A DNA stretch of 64,000 bases from Lachnospiraceae bacterium (GTDB taxonomy: Bacteria > Bacillota > Clostridia > Lachnospirales > Lachnospiraceae): assembly GCA_025758065.1 (NCBI GenBank), contig CP107199.1:3569501-3633500 (forward strand). The letters are read 5' to 3'. Shown here piece by piece: positions 34,226-42,456 of the stretch. A program made the position numbers and the translations under genes. The notes below the pieces were generated by a model, which made no database searches, was not told the origin of the DNA, and worked only from the letters and a program-made list of their open reading frames with translations. The first letter of the stretch is position 1; each line of letters opens with the position of its first letter.

Positions 34226-35503
34226 CTATTCCAGAGCCTGCCGGATATCCTCAATAATATCGTCTGCACCTTCAATACCTACACTAAGGCGGATCATAGA
34301 CGGGTCTACGCCTGCTTCTACTAACTGCTCATCTGTCAGCTGTCTATGGGTATGGCTTGCAGGATGAAGAACTGCTGTACGGGAGTCAGCAACGTGAGTT
34401 TCAATGGAACAAAGCTTTAACTTATCCATAAAGTCTGCTGCACCTTTTCTTCCGGACTTTAATCCAAAGGAAATAACACCGCAGGTACCATTTGGCATAT
34501 ATTTCTTCGCCAGTTCGTAATACTTATCTCCTTCCAGTCCCGGATAGTTGACCCATGCAACATCTTCCCTGGATTTTAAATAAGCTGCCACCTTTAAGGC
34601 ATTTTCACAGTGCTTTGGCATGCGAAGATGAAGTGTTTCCAGACCTACATTAATCAAAAATGCATTCTGTGGGGACTGGATGGATCCCAGATCACGCATC
34701 AGCTGGGAAGTTGCCTTGGTGATATAAGCAAGTTTTCCAAATTTCTGGGTATAGATAATGCCATGGTAGGACTCATCCGGCTCTGTTAAACCGGTAAATC
34801 TGTCGTGATGAGCTTCCCAGTCAAAATTTCCGCTGTCCACAATACAGCCGCCTACAGTCATCGCATGTCCATCCATGTACTTGGTGGTACTATGGGTAAC
34901 GATATCTGCCCCCCACTCAAAAGGACGGCAGTTAATAGGAGTTGCGAACGTATTATCCACGATCAGAGGTACACCGTGTTCATGAGCTACTTTTGCAAAT
35001 TTTTCAATATCCAGAACAGTCAGCGCCGGATTTGCAATGGTCTCAGCAAATAATACCTTGGTATTTGGGCGGAAAGCTGCTGCCAGCTCTTCTTCTGACG
35101 CATCCGGGCTTACCAAAGTACACTCTACACCCATTTTAGGGATGGTAACTGTAAACAGGTTCGTAGTTCCGCCATAAATAGCTGCAGAACTGACTACATG
35201 GTCACCTGCCTGGCATAAATTCATCACAGCATAGAAGTTAGCTGCCTGACCGGAAGATGTAAGCATAGCACCTGCGCCGCCTTCCAACTCACAGATTTTT
35301 GCTGCTACTGCGTCATTGGTAGGATTTGCCAGTCTTGTATAGAAATAACCATTCTCTTCCAGATCAAACAGACGTCCCATCTGTTCGCTGGTGGTATATT
35401 TAAAAGTGGTACTCTGATAGATTGGAAGCTGTCTCGGTTCTCCGTTCTTCGGCTGCCAGCCGCCCTGAATGCAAATGGTATCTAATGATTGTTTCTTTTT
35501 CAT
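34226..35503 (-). CDS. metY: O-acetylhomoserine sulfhydrylase (MetY-like)
   Basis: PLP enzyme making homocysteine from O-acetylhomoserine and sulfide (or methionine from methanethiol). 425 residues, right for the Cys/Met metabolism PLP family. The PLP lysine is in HSTTKYMDGH (about 210-219); other blocks are YFYTRLANPTNDAVAAKICE (about 53-72) and SSGQAANFYAV. RBS GGAGAAGG lies just before ATG 35503. No T-box or SAM riboswitch was recognised in the 82 bases before the start. No clear terminator follows, and the purine operon promoter begins about 120 bases on. Confidence 0.93.
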   Translation of the reverse strand: MKKKQSLDTICIQGGWQPKNGEPRQLPIYQSTTFKYTTSEQMGRLFDLEENGYFYTRLANPTNDAVAAKICELEGGAGAMLTSSGQAANFYAVMNLCQAGDHVVSSAAIYGGTTNLFTVTIPKMGVECTLVSPDASEEELAAAFRPNTKVLFAETIANPALTVLDIEKFAKVAHEHGVPLIVDNTFATPINCRPFEWGADIVTHSTTKYMDGHAMTVGGCIVDSGNFDWEAHHDRFTGLTEPDESYHGIIYTQKFGKLAYITKATSQLMRDLGSIQSPQNAFLINVGLETLHLRMPKHCENALKVAAYLKSREDVAWVNYPGLEGDKYYELAKKYMPNGTCGVISFGLKSGRKGAADFMDKLKLCSIETHVADSRTAVLHPASHTHRQLTDEQLVEAGVDPSMIRLSVGIEGADDIIEDIRQALE

Positions 35504-35584
35504 ATTCCTTCTCCTCGTAATTTTGGTAAATTAGTGCATACAGGCTCAGGTTCCCTGCGCTGCTGCACTCTGCTGCGCTTATTA

Positions 35585-35810
35585 CATTATATGATGTGAG
35601 TGTCAAAAGTAAATTTTGCCACTCACTGATGTAACCGGATTGCTCCATTGCTATGCAATTCCCGCAATCCTCGAACACCTCAAACTCCCATAAAATGGCA
35701 TGTTCACACCATTTTATTTCGTTTTCGGTGTTCGGCGTGTCAATAAGTACAAATTGCTTATTTGTGCGAGCACAAACGCAATTTATACTTTTGACACTTA
35801 CATCATTATG
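35585..35810. repeat. Multi-stem structured repeat F3a
   Basis: Ends are complementary: TGATGTGAGTGTCAAAAGTA at the left and ACTTTTGACACTTACATCAT at the right. The left segment can instead fold locally (GAGTG...AAAA/TTTT...CACTC). Inside are GGATTGC...GCAATCC enclosing ATTGC TAT GCAAT, then CGAACACC...GGTGTTCG enclosing ATAAAATGG/CCATTTTAT. F3b next to it has the same plan. No gene found. Confidence 0.75.
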
Positions 35811-36020
35811 ATGTTGGGGTCAAAAGGTATTTTGACCCCTCTGATACCGAATTGCTACGTGCTTTGCACTCCCGCAATTCTAAAAACATTCGTAATCCGC
35901 TCATTTTTCTTCAAAAAATGGCTCCTTACTCATGTTTTTGGCGGGTCCCAAGTTCAAAAATCCTCCTTCATGCAAGCCCTCATCGGATTTTAGACCTTTT
36001 GACCCTGGTATCATCATTAT
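35806..36020. repeat. Multi-stem structured repeat F3b, tandem neighbour of F3a
   Basis: Begins TGATGTTGGGGTCAAAAGGT and ends ACCTTTTGACCCTGGTATCA. The left arm also forms a perfect local hairpin GGGGTCAAAA GGTA TTTTGACCCC, so two foldings compete. Then GAATTGC...GCAATTC encloses GTGC TTT GCAC, and TCCCGCAATTC matches TCCCGCAATCC of F3a. The copies share a CATCATTATGATG junction. Confidence 0.75.
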
Positions 36021-36082
36021 ATTCCAGTCATAAAAGCTCTTCAACCAACCGTTTTGGTCTGTTGATCATATGGAACATGCAC

Positions 36083-36250
36083 ACTAGTACATCGTTTTCG
36101 AAATAACTATACCACTCACTTGTCTGCGAATCTGATTGCACAGGTCTAAAAGCCTCAGCGTAGCCCGCTACGCCTGCGTTTTTAGACCTGCACACTCAAA
36201 TCCGCATCCTACGTGATTAGTACAGTTATTTACGAAACGATGCACTAGTA
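36083..36250. repeat. 168-bp palindromic repeat F2
   Basis: Left end ACTAGTACATCG, TTTTCGAAATAACT; right end AGTTATTTACGAAACGATGC then ACTAGTA. The arms continue inward to AGGTCTAAAA/TTTTTAGACCT and a central GCGTAGC CC GCTACGC hairpin, making one long hairpin. A half copy lies at 17583-17614. Bases 36251-36310 hold no gene. Confidence 0.8.
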
Positions 36251-36310
36251 ATCCTGCTTTTGAGTATATATAACCCCATTTGGTGGCTGAATTGATTTAC
36301 TTTTCAACCA

Positions 36311-37618
36311 TTATGAATTCACATACACATACACGATCCCGGAAATGATCAGGTAAAACCAGGTGGTAGGATTGGAAAACCAGGTGGTAAAGAAAGACAG
36401 CATCATATACATAGCGATCTGGGCGTAGATCACATGACCTGCAGGACAGGTGAGTTTTCTCCTGAAACGGCCCAGCAGATAACAGCAGCCTCCTAAAAGA
36501 CCGCCGAAAAATATCATTCCCACAACACCAAAATCATAAAAAGCATCGTAAAACAATGTTACTGTAGTCAGCTCCTCTTTTGTTACAAACAGAGGAAAAT
36601 CTGCCAGTGACGGGAAAATAAACTTAAGTCCGGTCAGCGCCCATAATGGGAACAGGCCCTTAAGTCCAAAGGAAAAATGTTTTAACTCCGCCGCCATACA
36701 GTTAAAGTTATCGTAATTATTTGCAATATACATATATGGCTGGGTTATAAAGATTGGCATATGGCTGTTTTTCATCTCAAAAATGCCGTTTAAGTATTCT
36801 ACGCTATGGCTGCGCAGCACTGTCAGTGCCACATAAGCCGGGATCAGTGCCACAAGGAGCACGCCCACATAGATCAGGCTGAAGCTTCCTGTCATGGAAA
36901 TGTAGGTAAATACAGCCATCCCCACTGCCAGTATCAACTGGAAACGGGAAACGCATAAAAGCGGGATCATCACTGCCATAATATCGCAGACCACTGCCAG
37001 CCAGAAGCCTTTATACCGTATCAGTCCCCTTCCTCTTCTTGCTATCATCAGACTGTATACCACAGAAAGGCTTGGAACCAGTACGCAGGATACAGTAAAA
37101 TAATGGACTCCTTTAATGTGAAAATAGGAATAAGCGTGTGGTACACCATAGGAAAACATTGGCACAAAATCCAGTCTCCATGCCTCAAAAGCAAAAGCTG
37201 ATACAGATACCAGGGTGATCACAGTCATGGAGATCAGAATGCGGTTTGCCTGCAAAGGTGAGTCTGCAGATGAGTAATATTTGTATACAGATCCCATATC
37301 CGAAGCACTCCAGCCATCATACATCCTGGTCAGCACCTCAAATACCCACCAGAAGGCCATAACTGCCACAAAAAAACTGACCCAGGTAATAAGAAGCCAG
37401 TCTGTCTGGAGATAGGAAAGCTTAAAGCAGGAGACTCCCTGTCCTCCTATAAAAAACAGGCAGAACAGCCCCCGAAGGTGGATCAGGTTTCCTGTCCGGA
37501 TATAATCTCTGATATACAGCCATATAGCTGCTCCAACTAAAACAAGGCCGGACAGCACATATAAGTGCTGCCAGGCCAGAATAAAACTGATTCCATAACA
37601 AATAAGATAAACTATCAT
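36311..37618 (-). CDS. Wzy-like oligosaccharide repeat-unit polymerase (putative)
   Basis: Integral membrane protein, 435 residues with about ten to twelve hydrophobic segments and one large extracytoplasmic loop (about 265-340). The layout resembles O-antigen/oligosaccharide repeat-unit polymerases, which join polysaccharide units outside the membrane, but the family has little sequence signature, so the call is tentative. Its ATG overlaps the ptsI stop by one base (TAATG), an odd pairing of a sugar-transport enzyme with a polymer enzyme. No other glycan genes are nearby on this strand; a GT2 transferase is 6.5 kb away on the other strand. Confidence 0.6.
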   Translation of the reverse strand: MIVYLICYGISFILAWQHLYVLSGLVLVGAAIWLYIRDYIRTGNLIHLRGLFCLFFIGGQGVSCFKLSYLQTDWLLITWVSFFVAVMAFWWVFEVLTRMYDGWSASDMGSVYKYYSSADSPLQANRILISMTVITLVSVSAFAFEAWRLDFVPMFSYGVPHAYSYFHIKGVHYFTVSCVLVPSLSVVYSLMIARRGRGLIRYKGFWLAVVCDIMAVMIPLLCVSRFQLILAVGMAVFTYISMTGSFSLIYVGVLLVALIPAYVALTVLRSHSVEYLNGIFEMKNSHMPIFITQPYMYIANNYDNFNCMAAELKHFSFGLKGLFPLWALTGLKFIFPSLADFPLFVTKEELTTVTLFYDAFYDFGVVGMIFFGGLLGGCCYLLGRFRRKLTCPAGHVIYAQIAMYMMLSFFTTWFSNPTTWFYLIISGIVYVYVNS

Positions 37619-39339
37619 TAACCTGTAATCTTCTCCACAAACTTTCTCATGTAGTCTTCTACTTCTGCAGTTGTAGCAAAGCTCATAGCTTTATCAGCTA
37701 CTGCCTGAAGTTCTTCTACACTGTATTCTGTTACCATCTTTCTTGCGCGCAAGATGGCGGATGCGCTCATGCTAAATTCATTTAAACCAAAAGCAAGCAG
37801 CAGCGGGATCATCATTGGATCACTGGCTGCTTCCCCACACATACCTACCATAATGCCGGCTTCACGTCCACATGCAATAATATGGCGGATACTTCTTAAT
37901 ACTGCCGGGTTAAAAGTAGAATACAGATAAGAAACCTTCTTGTTTCCTCTGTCAACTGACATGGTATACTGTGTCAGGTCATTGGTACCGATACTGAAGA
38001 AATCTGCCTCTTTTGCAAAAATATCTGCGATCAGGGAAGCGGCTGCTGTCTCTACCATGATACCAACCTGGATGTCTTTCTTGTATGCAATGTTCTTTTC
38101 ATCCAACTCAGCCTTGATCTCTTCAATCAGTGCTTTTGCCTCTCTTAACTCATCAATACAGGTTACAAGAGGGATCATAATACGGATATTGCCATATGCG
38201 CTGGCTCTTAAAAGTGCCCTCAGCTGCGGCTTATAAATATCCTCTTTTCTGTCCAGGCACAGACGGATGGCACGATAACCTAAAAATGGATTTTCGTCCT
38301 TTTCCAGTCCCATATAAGGGATCTCTTTGTCACCGCCGATATCCAGTGTACGGATGATCACCGGCTTACCGTTTAATGCAATAGCAACTTTCTTGTACGC
38401 TTCAAATTGCTCTTCCTCTGTAGGCATAGCAGTACGGTCCATAAACAGAAACTCTGTACGGAACAGACCAACGCCCTCTCCATCATACTGTAAAACCTTG
38501 TCTACATCTTCCGGCTTCCCGATATTAGCAACGATCTCTACCTGTACGCCGTCTTTCGTAACGGAAGGCTGTCCAATGTATTTTTCCAGTTCTTTTTTAT
38601 CTTTTAAAAACTGCTTTCTCTTTTCTTCGTATTCTTTTTCTACAGAAGCTTCCGGATCTACAAATACTTCTCCTGTGCTTCCGTCAAGGACTACTTTATC
38701 TCCATCTTTTACTGCATCCATCAGGCCATTTACTGCAACTACTGCCGGGATCTCCAGCGCTCTTGCCAAAATAGCACTGTGTGAGGTTTTTCCTCCCAGC
38801 TCTGTTACGATACCGGAAACATTTTCCGGATTAATACCTGCTGTCATAGAAGGTGTCAGATCCTTTGCTACCAGTATGCTTCCTTTTGGCAGTAAAGATA
38901 CATCTACAGACTCCAGACCCATTAATGTACGCTGCATACGTACCTTAATATCCCTCATATCTGTGGCACGCTGCTGCATCAGCTCATCTCCCATGGATGC
39001 GAACATATCTGCATACATATTGCATACATTTTCAATGGCAAATTCGCTGTTTACCTTGTCATTTCTTATGCTGCTTTCAATTTCCCCTGTAAGCATGGGA
39101 TCTGATAAAAGCATCATATGTCCCTGCATGATCTCTGCTTCCTTCTCTCCCACGCGGGAAGCCAGATCGTCAGCCATCTTCTGTGTAGCTGCAATGGTCT
39201 TTTCCAGAGCCCCCCTAAAGCGCTGGATCTCCCCCTCTGCATCTGCTACCTCATTTCTTGTGATCACTAATTCTGCTTCTTCAACGATCACAGCTTTGCC
39301 AATGCCGATACCGGCAGAAGCGCTTGTTCCCTTAAACAT
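37618..39339 (-). CDS. ptsI: Phosphoenolpyruvate--protein phosphotransferase (PTS enzyme I)
   Basis: First enzyme of the sugar phosphotransferase system: moves phosphate from phosphoenolpyruvate to HPr in the cytosol. 573 residues, standard. The N-terminal HPr-binding domain is followed by the phosphohistidine block GGKTSHSAILARAL (about 184-197), and the C-terminal PEP-utilising barrel shows RTLDIGGDKE, RAIRLCLDR, SIGTNDLTQYTM and MCGEAASDP. RBS GGAGGC lies before ATG 39339. It is downstream of ptsH, but repeat copies intervene. Confidence 0.97.
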   Translation of the reverse strand: MFKGTSASAGIGIGKAVIVEEAELVITRNEVADAEGEIQRFRGALEKTIAATQKMADDLASRVGEKEAEIMQGHMMLLSDPMLTGEIESSIRNDKVNSEFAIENVCNMYADMFASMGDELMQQRATDMRDIKVRMQRTLMGLESVDVSLLPKGSILVAKDLTPSMTAGINPENVSGIVTELGGKTSHSAILARALEIPAVVAVNGLMDAVKDGDKVVLDGSTGEVFVDPEASVEKEYEEKRKQFLKDKKELEKYIGQPSVTKDGVQVEIVANIGKPEDVDKVLQYDGEGVGLFRTEFLFMDRTAMPTEEEQFEAYKKVAIALNGKPVIIRTLDIGGDKEIPYMGLEKDENPFLGYRAIRLCLDRKEDIYKPQLRALLRASAYGNIRIMIPLVTCIDELREAKALIEEIKAELDEKNIAYKKDIQVGIMVETAAASLIADIFAKEADFFSIGTNDLTQYTMSVDRGNKKVSYLYSTFNPAVLRSIRHIIACGREAGIMVGMCGEAASDPMMIPLLLAFGLNEFSMSASAILRARKMVTEYSVEELQAVADKAMSFATTAEVEDYMRKFVEKITG

Positions 39340-39363
39340 ATGTGTTGCCTCCTTATTGTTTTA

Positions 39364-39586
39364 ATGTTCTCTCGGAATCTTTCTGTACCTGATTTTGTGA
39401 GAAATGTTCTCTCGGAATCTTTTTGTACTTGATTTTGCGAGAAGATTTTTTGTCAGTTGTGCCCAAATTTCTGAAGCGTACGCGGTGCGTACGTTAATGA
39501 AATTCGGGTGCAACTGGCGAAAAATCGGCCGCAAAGGCAAGTGCAGGAAAGACTCCGAGAGGACATAGAAGACTCCGGGAGGACAT
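39364..39586. repeat. Nested F1 repeats: a full 163-bp copy inside a short one
   Basis: A full copy spans 39404-39566 (ATGTTCTCTCGG at the left, CGAGAGGACAT at the right, centre CGTACGC GGT GCGTACG). Outside it, 39364-39403 repeats the F1 left end and 39567-39586 (AGAAGACTCCGGGAGGACAT) repeats the right end. The outer pieces together form a short deleted copy that received the inner one. Confidence 0.85.
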
Positions 39587-39591
39587 TTTAT

Positions 39592-39704
39592 ACTCGCGAA
39601 CAGCCACCTATGGGCTTTACTGCCGCAGGCTGTTCATTTATTAATGATCCAGGAAAAACAAATGCCACCTGCGGTGCCGCCTGTTTTTCTTTGGTCTCAT
39701 ACTA
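39592..39704. repeat. Single diverged unit of the 114-bp repeat F5
   Basis: ACTCGCGAAC...TTTACTGCC, GCAGGC, TGTTCATTTATTAATGATCC and GAAAAACAAATGCCACC follow in the same order as in the tandem array at 26.4-26.7 kb. On the minus strand the GC hairpin with a T tract lies right after the ptsH stop, as the array does after cls, so it may end the ptsH message. Confidence 0.75.
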
Positions 39705-39705
39705 T

Positions 39706-39969
39706 CTATTCCCCTAATCCATCCTCTACGATTTTGATCATTGCTGCCAGTGCCTTTTCCTCATCAGGACCAGTGCAATTAAATTCAATCTCTTCTCCGC
39801 ATTTTACACAGGCGCCAAGGACGCTAAGCACACTTTTCGCATTTGCCGTTACATTGCGGACTTTAAAAGAAACCTTTGATTTATACAGCAGAGCCTCTTT
39901 GCAAAGGATGCCTGCAGGCCTTAAATGAAGACCAGATGGATTTTTGATCACAGTTTTTCCACTTACCAT
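39706..39969 (-). CDS. ptsH: Phosphocarrier protein HPr
   Basis: Small carrier that takes phosphate from enzyme I on His15 and passes it to sugar-specific EIIA proteins. 87 residues. His15 is in GLHLRPAG (13-20); the regulatory Ser46 is in NAKSVLSV, so HPr kinase could phosphorylate it for catabolite control. RBS AGGAG before ATG 39969. It is separated from ptsI by 366 bases of repeats, unlike the tight ptsH-ptsI pair in many bacteria, so the two may not be made in fixed ratio. A second, His-less paralogue is at 60.8 kb. Confidence 0.95.
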   Translation of the reverse strand: MVSGKTVIKNPSGLHLRPAGILCKEALLYKSKVSFKVRNVTANAKSVLSVLGACVKCGEEIEFNCTGPDEEKALAAMIKIVEDGLGE

Positions 39970-40038
39970 ATTTGATTCTCCTGATTTTTCCGCAGCATAT
40001 AAACTGCCTTTTTCTTGTTTTCCCCTTAATTATTTCTC

Positions 40039-40201
40039 ATGTTCTCTCGAAATCTTTCTGTGCTTGATTTTGTGAGAAGATTTTTTGTCAGTTGTGCCCA
40101 AATTTCTGAGGCGTACGTGGAACGTACGTCGATGAGATTTGGGTGCGACTGGCGGAAAATCGGCCACAAAAGCAAGTGCAGGAAAGACTCCGAGAGGACA
40201 T
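40039..40201. repeat. 163-bp long-hairpin repeat F1, full copy
   Basis: Left arm from ATGTTCTCTCGAAATC, right arm ending ACTCCGAGAGGACAT, centre CGTACGT GGA ACGTACG. Relative to the copies at 39404 and 60582, the top pair of the central stem is T-A instead of C-G. Lies between cdaR and ptsH. Confidence 0.9.
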
Positions 40202-40206
40202 TTCTC

Positions 40207-41556
40207 TTACTTAACGGCTTTCCCAGCCGCCGTTGTATAATTTGATGCAGCAGAGCTGCTTTCAGCAGCTGTTGTTTCCCCTCTGCTGCTCTCTGTCTCT
40301 TCTGATGCAGCCGCCGTTATTTCCCCTGGTTCTCTGTCATGAACGATGATCTGAAGGTCATCCTGGCTTACCAGCTCGTACGCTGCTCCCAGTTCAAAGG
40401 TTACAGTTCCCGGATGGGTTCCAGGACCCATATCGCTTACATCAACCTCTGCCTCTAACGAATCCTCCGTCAGCTGGTCTAAATCTTCTTTTAAACCTTT
40501 AATATTTAAACGTATCGCATCTCTGTCATACTGATAGCTGTAGTGGCTGGATGCACCTACCTGACGGATCTTACTTGTCTTTAATTCAATGGTACGGGTC
40601 TCTAAAGGTTCTACTTTTAAGGTTACATGGATCTTGCTGTTGGAATCAGCCAGTTCCACATTTTCCGGAAGATATTTATCCAAGTCAATGATCACTTCTT
40701 TATCCTCTGAAGCACCGTCCATATTTAACTCTGACTTAGGGATATTAATAGCATTTATCTCTGCCAGATCAGACTTAAGTCCTACTACATCAACAGAGTT
40801 TACATTGCTCTCAATACCTGTAAAGCGGTATCCGTCTGCCACTCTTCCCTCTGTCTCAAAATTCAGTCCCAATGTCTTTACTTTCAGGATAGAAAGAGTG
40901 TAGTCTGCCTCTGACCGGCTTAAGCTCACCTGGTCATCCAGAGTGATCTTATTTCTATTTGCATCAAAGCACTGGATCTGGGCTGTACCTGAAAGATCGG
41001 AATTTGCCCCGTCCAGACGGATGGTAATACCCACTGTACTGATCCGTCCCACCTGGGATTCCGGTCCGCTTACATATATGCTGGTAGGTACGATATTCAC
41101 TGTTCCTTCCCTGTATCCGGACTCTGTTTCTCCTTCTGTATATGCGGTCAGCTCAAACTTTTTCTGCTGCACATCTTCCGTAGTCACGCGGATCACCATC
41201 GGTTTTGCAGTTACCGCATCCACTTTACTGTTCTTTATATCTACCTTCACCGGCACTGCTCCCGTAGGCTCATACATATCTGCCAGATCAATATAAGCCC
41301 TGAAATCAGAAGCAGAAATACTTCCTGCATCCAGTGTGCGTACCTTATATGCTACCGTCACAGTGCTGCGGTTATCGAGCAATTCATACGTTTTTCCGTT
41401 TGCGGAAAGTACATCTTCATTCAGCACCTCTAAAGGCACCTCTTTGGTGGCCGTCACATCCGGGTTGGAAATGTTGGTCACTGCCAGCCAGACAAAAAAA
41501 GCAAGGAAAACGGAAAGTATCTTCAATTTTAAGTTATTTGTCAGCTTTTTTCCCAT
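40207..41556 (-). CDS. cdaR: YbbR-domain regulator of diadenylate cyclase
   Basis: Membrane-anchored extracytoplasmic protein that modulates CdaA. 449 residues: one N-terminal membrane segment (about 10-27, LKILSVFLAFFVWLAVTNI), then several YbbR repeats of about 80-90 residues with the recurring VTxxP pattern, and a Ser/Thr/Ala/Glu-rich C-terminal tail (about 415-449). The first 23 bases overlap the end of cdaA. In Firmicutes cdaA-cdaR are usually followed by glmM; here a repeat and ptsH follow instead. Confidence 0.9.
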   Translation of the reverse strand: MGKKLTNNLKLKILSVFLAFFVWLAVTNISNPDVTATKEVPLEVLNEDVLSANGKTYELLDNRSTVTVAYKVRTLDAGSISASDFRAYIDLADMYEPTGAVPVKVDIKNSKVDAVTAKPMVIRVTTEDVQQKKFELTAYTEGETESGYREGTVNIVPTSIYVSGPESQVGRISTVGITIRLDGANSDLSGTAQIQCFDANRNKITLDDQVSLSRSEADYTLSILKVKTLGLNFETEGRVADGYRFTGIESNVNSVDVVGLKSDLAEINAINIPKSELNMDGASEDKEVIIDLDKYLPENVELADSNSKIHVTLKVEPLETRTIELKTSKIRQVGASSHYSYQYDRDAIRLNIKGLKEDLDQLTEDSLEAEVDVSDMGPGTHPGTVTFELGAAYELVSQDDLQIIVHDREPGEITAAASEETESSRGETTAAESSSAASNYTTAAGKAVK

Positions 41557-42418
41557 TGATCAACCTTCCCTTCCATATCTTAAACCGGTTGGAAGAAACC
41601 GGCTCTTCTTTCATCAGTCCGGAAAGAATATCCCGAAGTGCCTCTGCAGTTGGAACACTGCGAAGCATTCCGCCTTCTGCAACAGATACCCGTCCTGTTT
41701 CCTCAGAAACAACAATAGTAAGACTGTCTGTTGTTTCACTGACACCTACCGCTGCACGATGCCTGGTTCCCAATGCCTTGTTAATAGACATATTGTCAGA
41801 AAGAGGAAGATAACAGGTAGCAGCTGCCACCCTGTTTCCCCGGATCACTACTGCCCCGTCGTGAAGCGGTGTATTATGTTCAAAAATGTTGATAAGAAGC
41901 TGGCTTGTGACCAGACCGCTGATCTCAATACCGGTCCTTTCGATTTCCTTTAAAGAAGTTCCTCTTTCAATGACCATTAAAGCGCCTGTCTTTACCTTTG
42001 CCATCTCAAAAGTGGCACGCACCAGTTCGTTCACAGTACGGTCATTAAATTCCTGACTGATCTTGCCGTCATCCTGGGCCAGAATACCGGATAACAGATT
42101 CTGGCTTCCCAGCTGTTCCAGGGCTTTCCTAAGTTCAGGCTGGAAAACGACCAGAAACGCCGTTACAGCAATAGCAGTAATATTTTTAAGGATCCAGACA
42201 ATCGTATCCAGACGCAAAAGAACAGCCATAATGGAAAATACCAATATGACTAAAAGTCCTTTTAACAATGTCCATGCCCTTGTATTTTTTATCCAGAAAA
42301 GAATCTCATATACCAGAAACGAGATGATCGCAATCTCAAAGATATTCCGGAGGGAGATCCGCGGCAGCAATGTCAGCCAGGATGAGGCTTTCATCATAAG
42401 TTCTGTTAAGATTTCCAC
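41534..42418 (-). CDS. cdaA: Diadenylate cyclase CdaA
   Basis: Makes cyclic di-AMP from two ATP; c-di-AMP controls potassium, osmolyte and wall homeostasis. 294 residues. Three N-terminal membrane segments (about 12-90) precede the DAC domain with the catalytic motifs DGAVVIRGNRV (about 193-203) and GTRHRAAVG (about 224-232). It is third in an operon after two unknown membrane proteins and before cdaR, with which it overlaps. Confidence 0.95.
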   Translation of the reverse strand: MEILTELMMKASSWLTLLPRISLRNIFEIAIISFLVYEILFWIKNTRAWTLLKGLLVILVFSIMAVLLRLDTIVWILKNITAIAVTAFLVVFQPELRKALEQLGSQNLLSGILAQDDGKISQEFNDRTVNELVRATFEMAKVKTGALMVIERGTSLKEIERTGIEISGLVTSQLLINIFEHNTPLHDGAVVIRGNRVAAATCYLPLSDNMSINKALGTRHRAAVGVSETTDSLTIVVSEETGRVSVAEGGMLRSVPTAEALRDILSGLMKEEPVSSNRFKIWKGRLINGKKADK

Positions 42419-42456
42419 CTGTTATCATCCTCCTTTGGTCATATATACTTTTATAC

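Noticed and set aside
35504..35585. SAM or T-box riboswitch before metY
   Set aside because: Looked for because sulfur genes often have one; no T-box motif, no S-box core and no terminator in the 82 bases.
38327..39364. 345-codon plus-strand open frame opposite ptsI
   Set aside because: Entirely antisense to conserved enzyme I blocks; low-complexity Ser/Pro content typical of a shadow frame.
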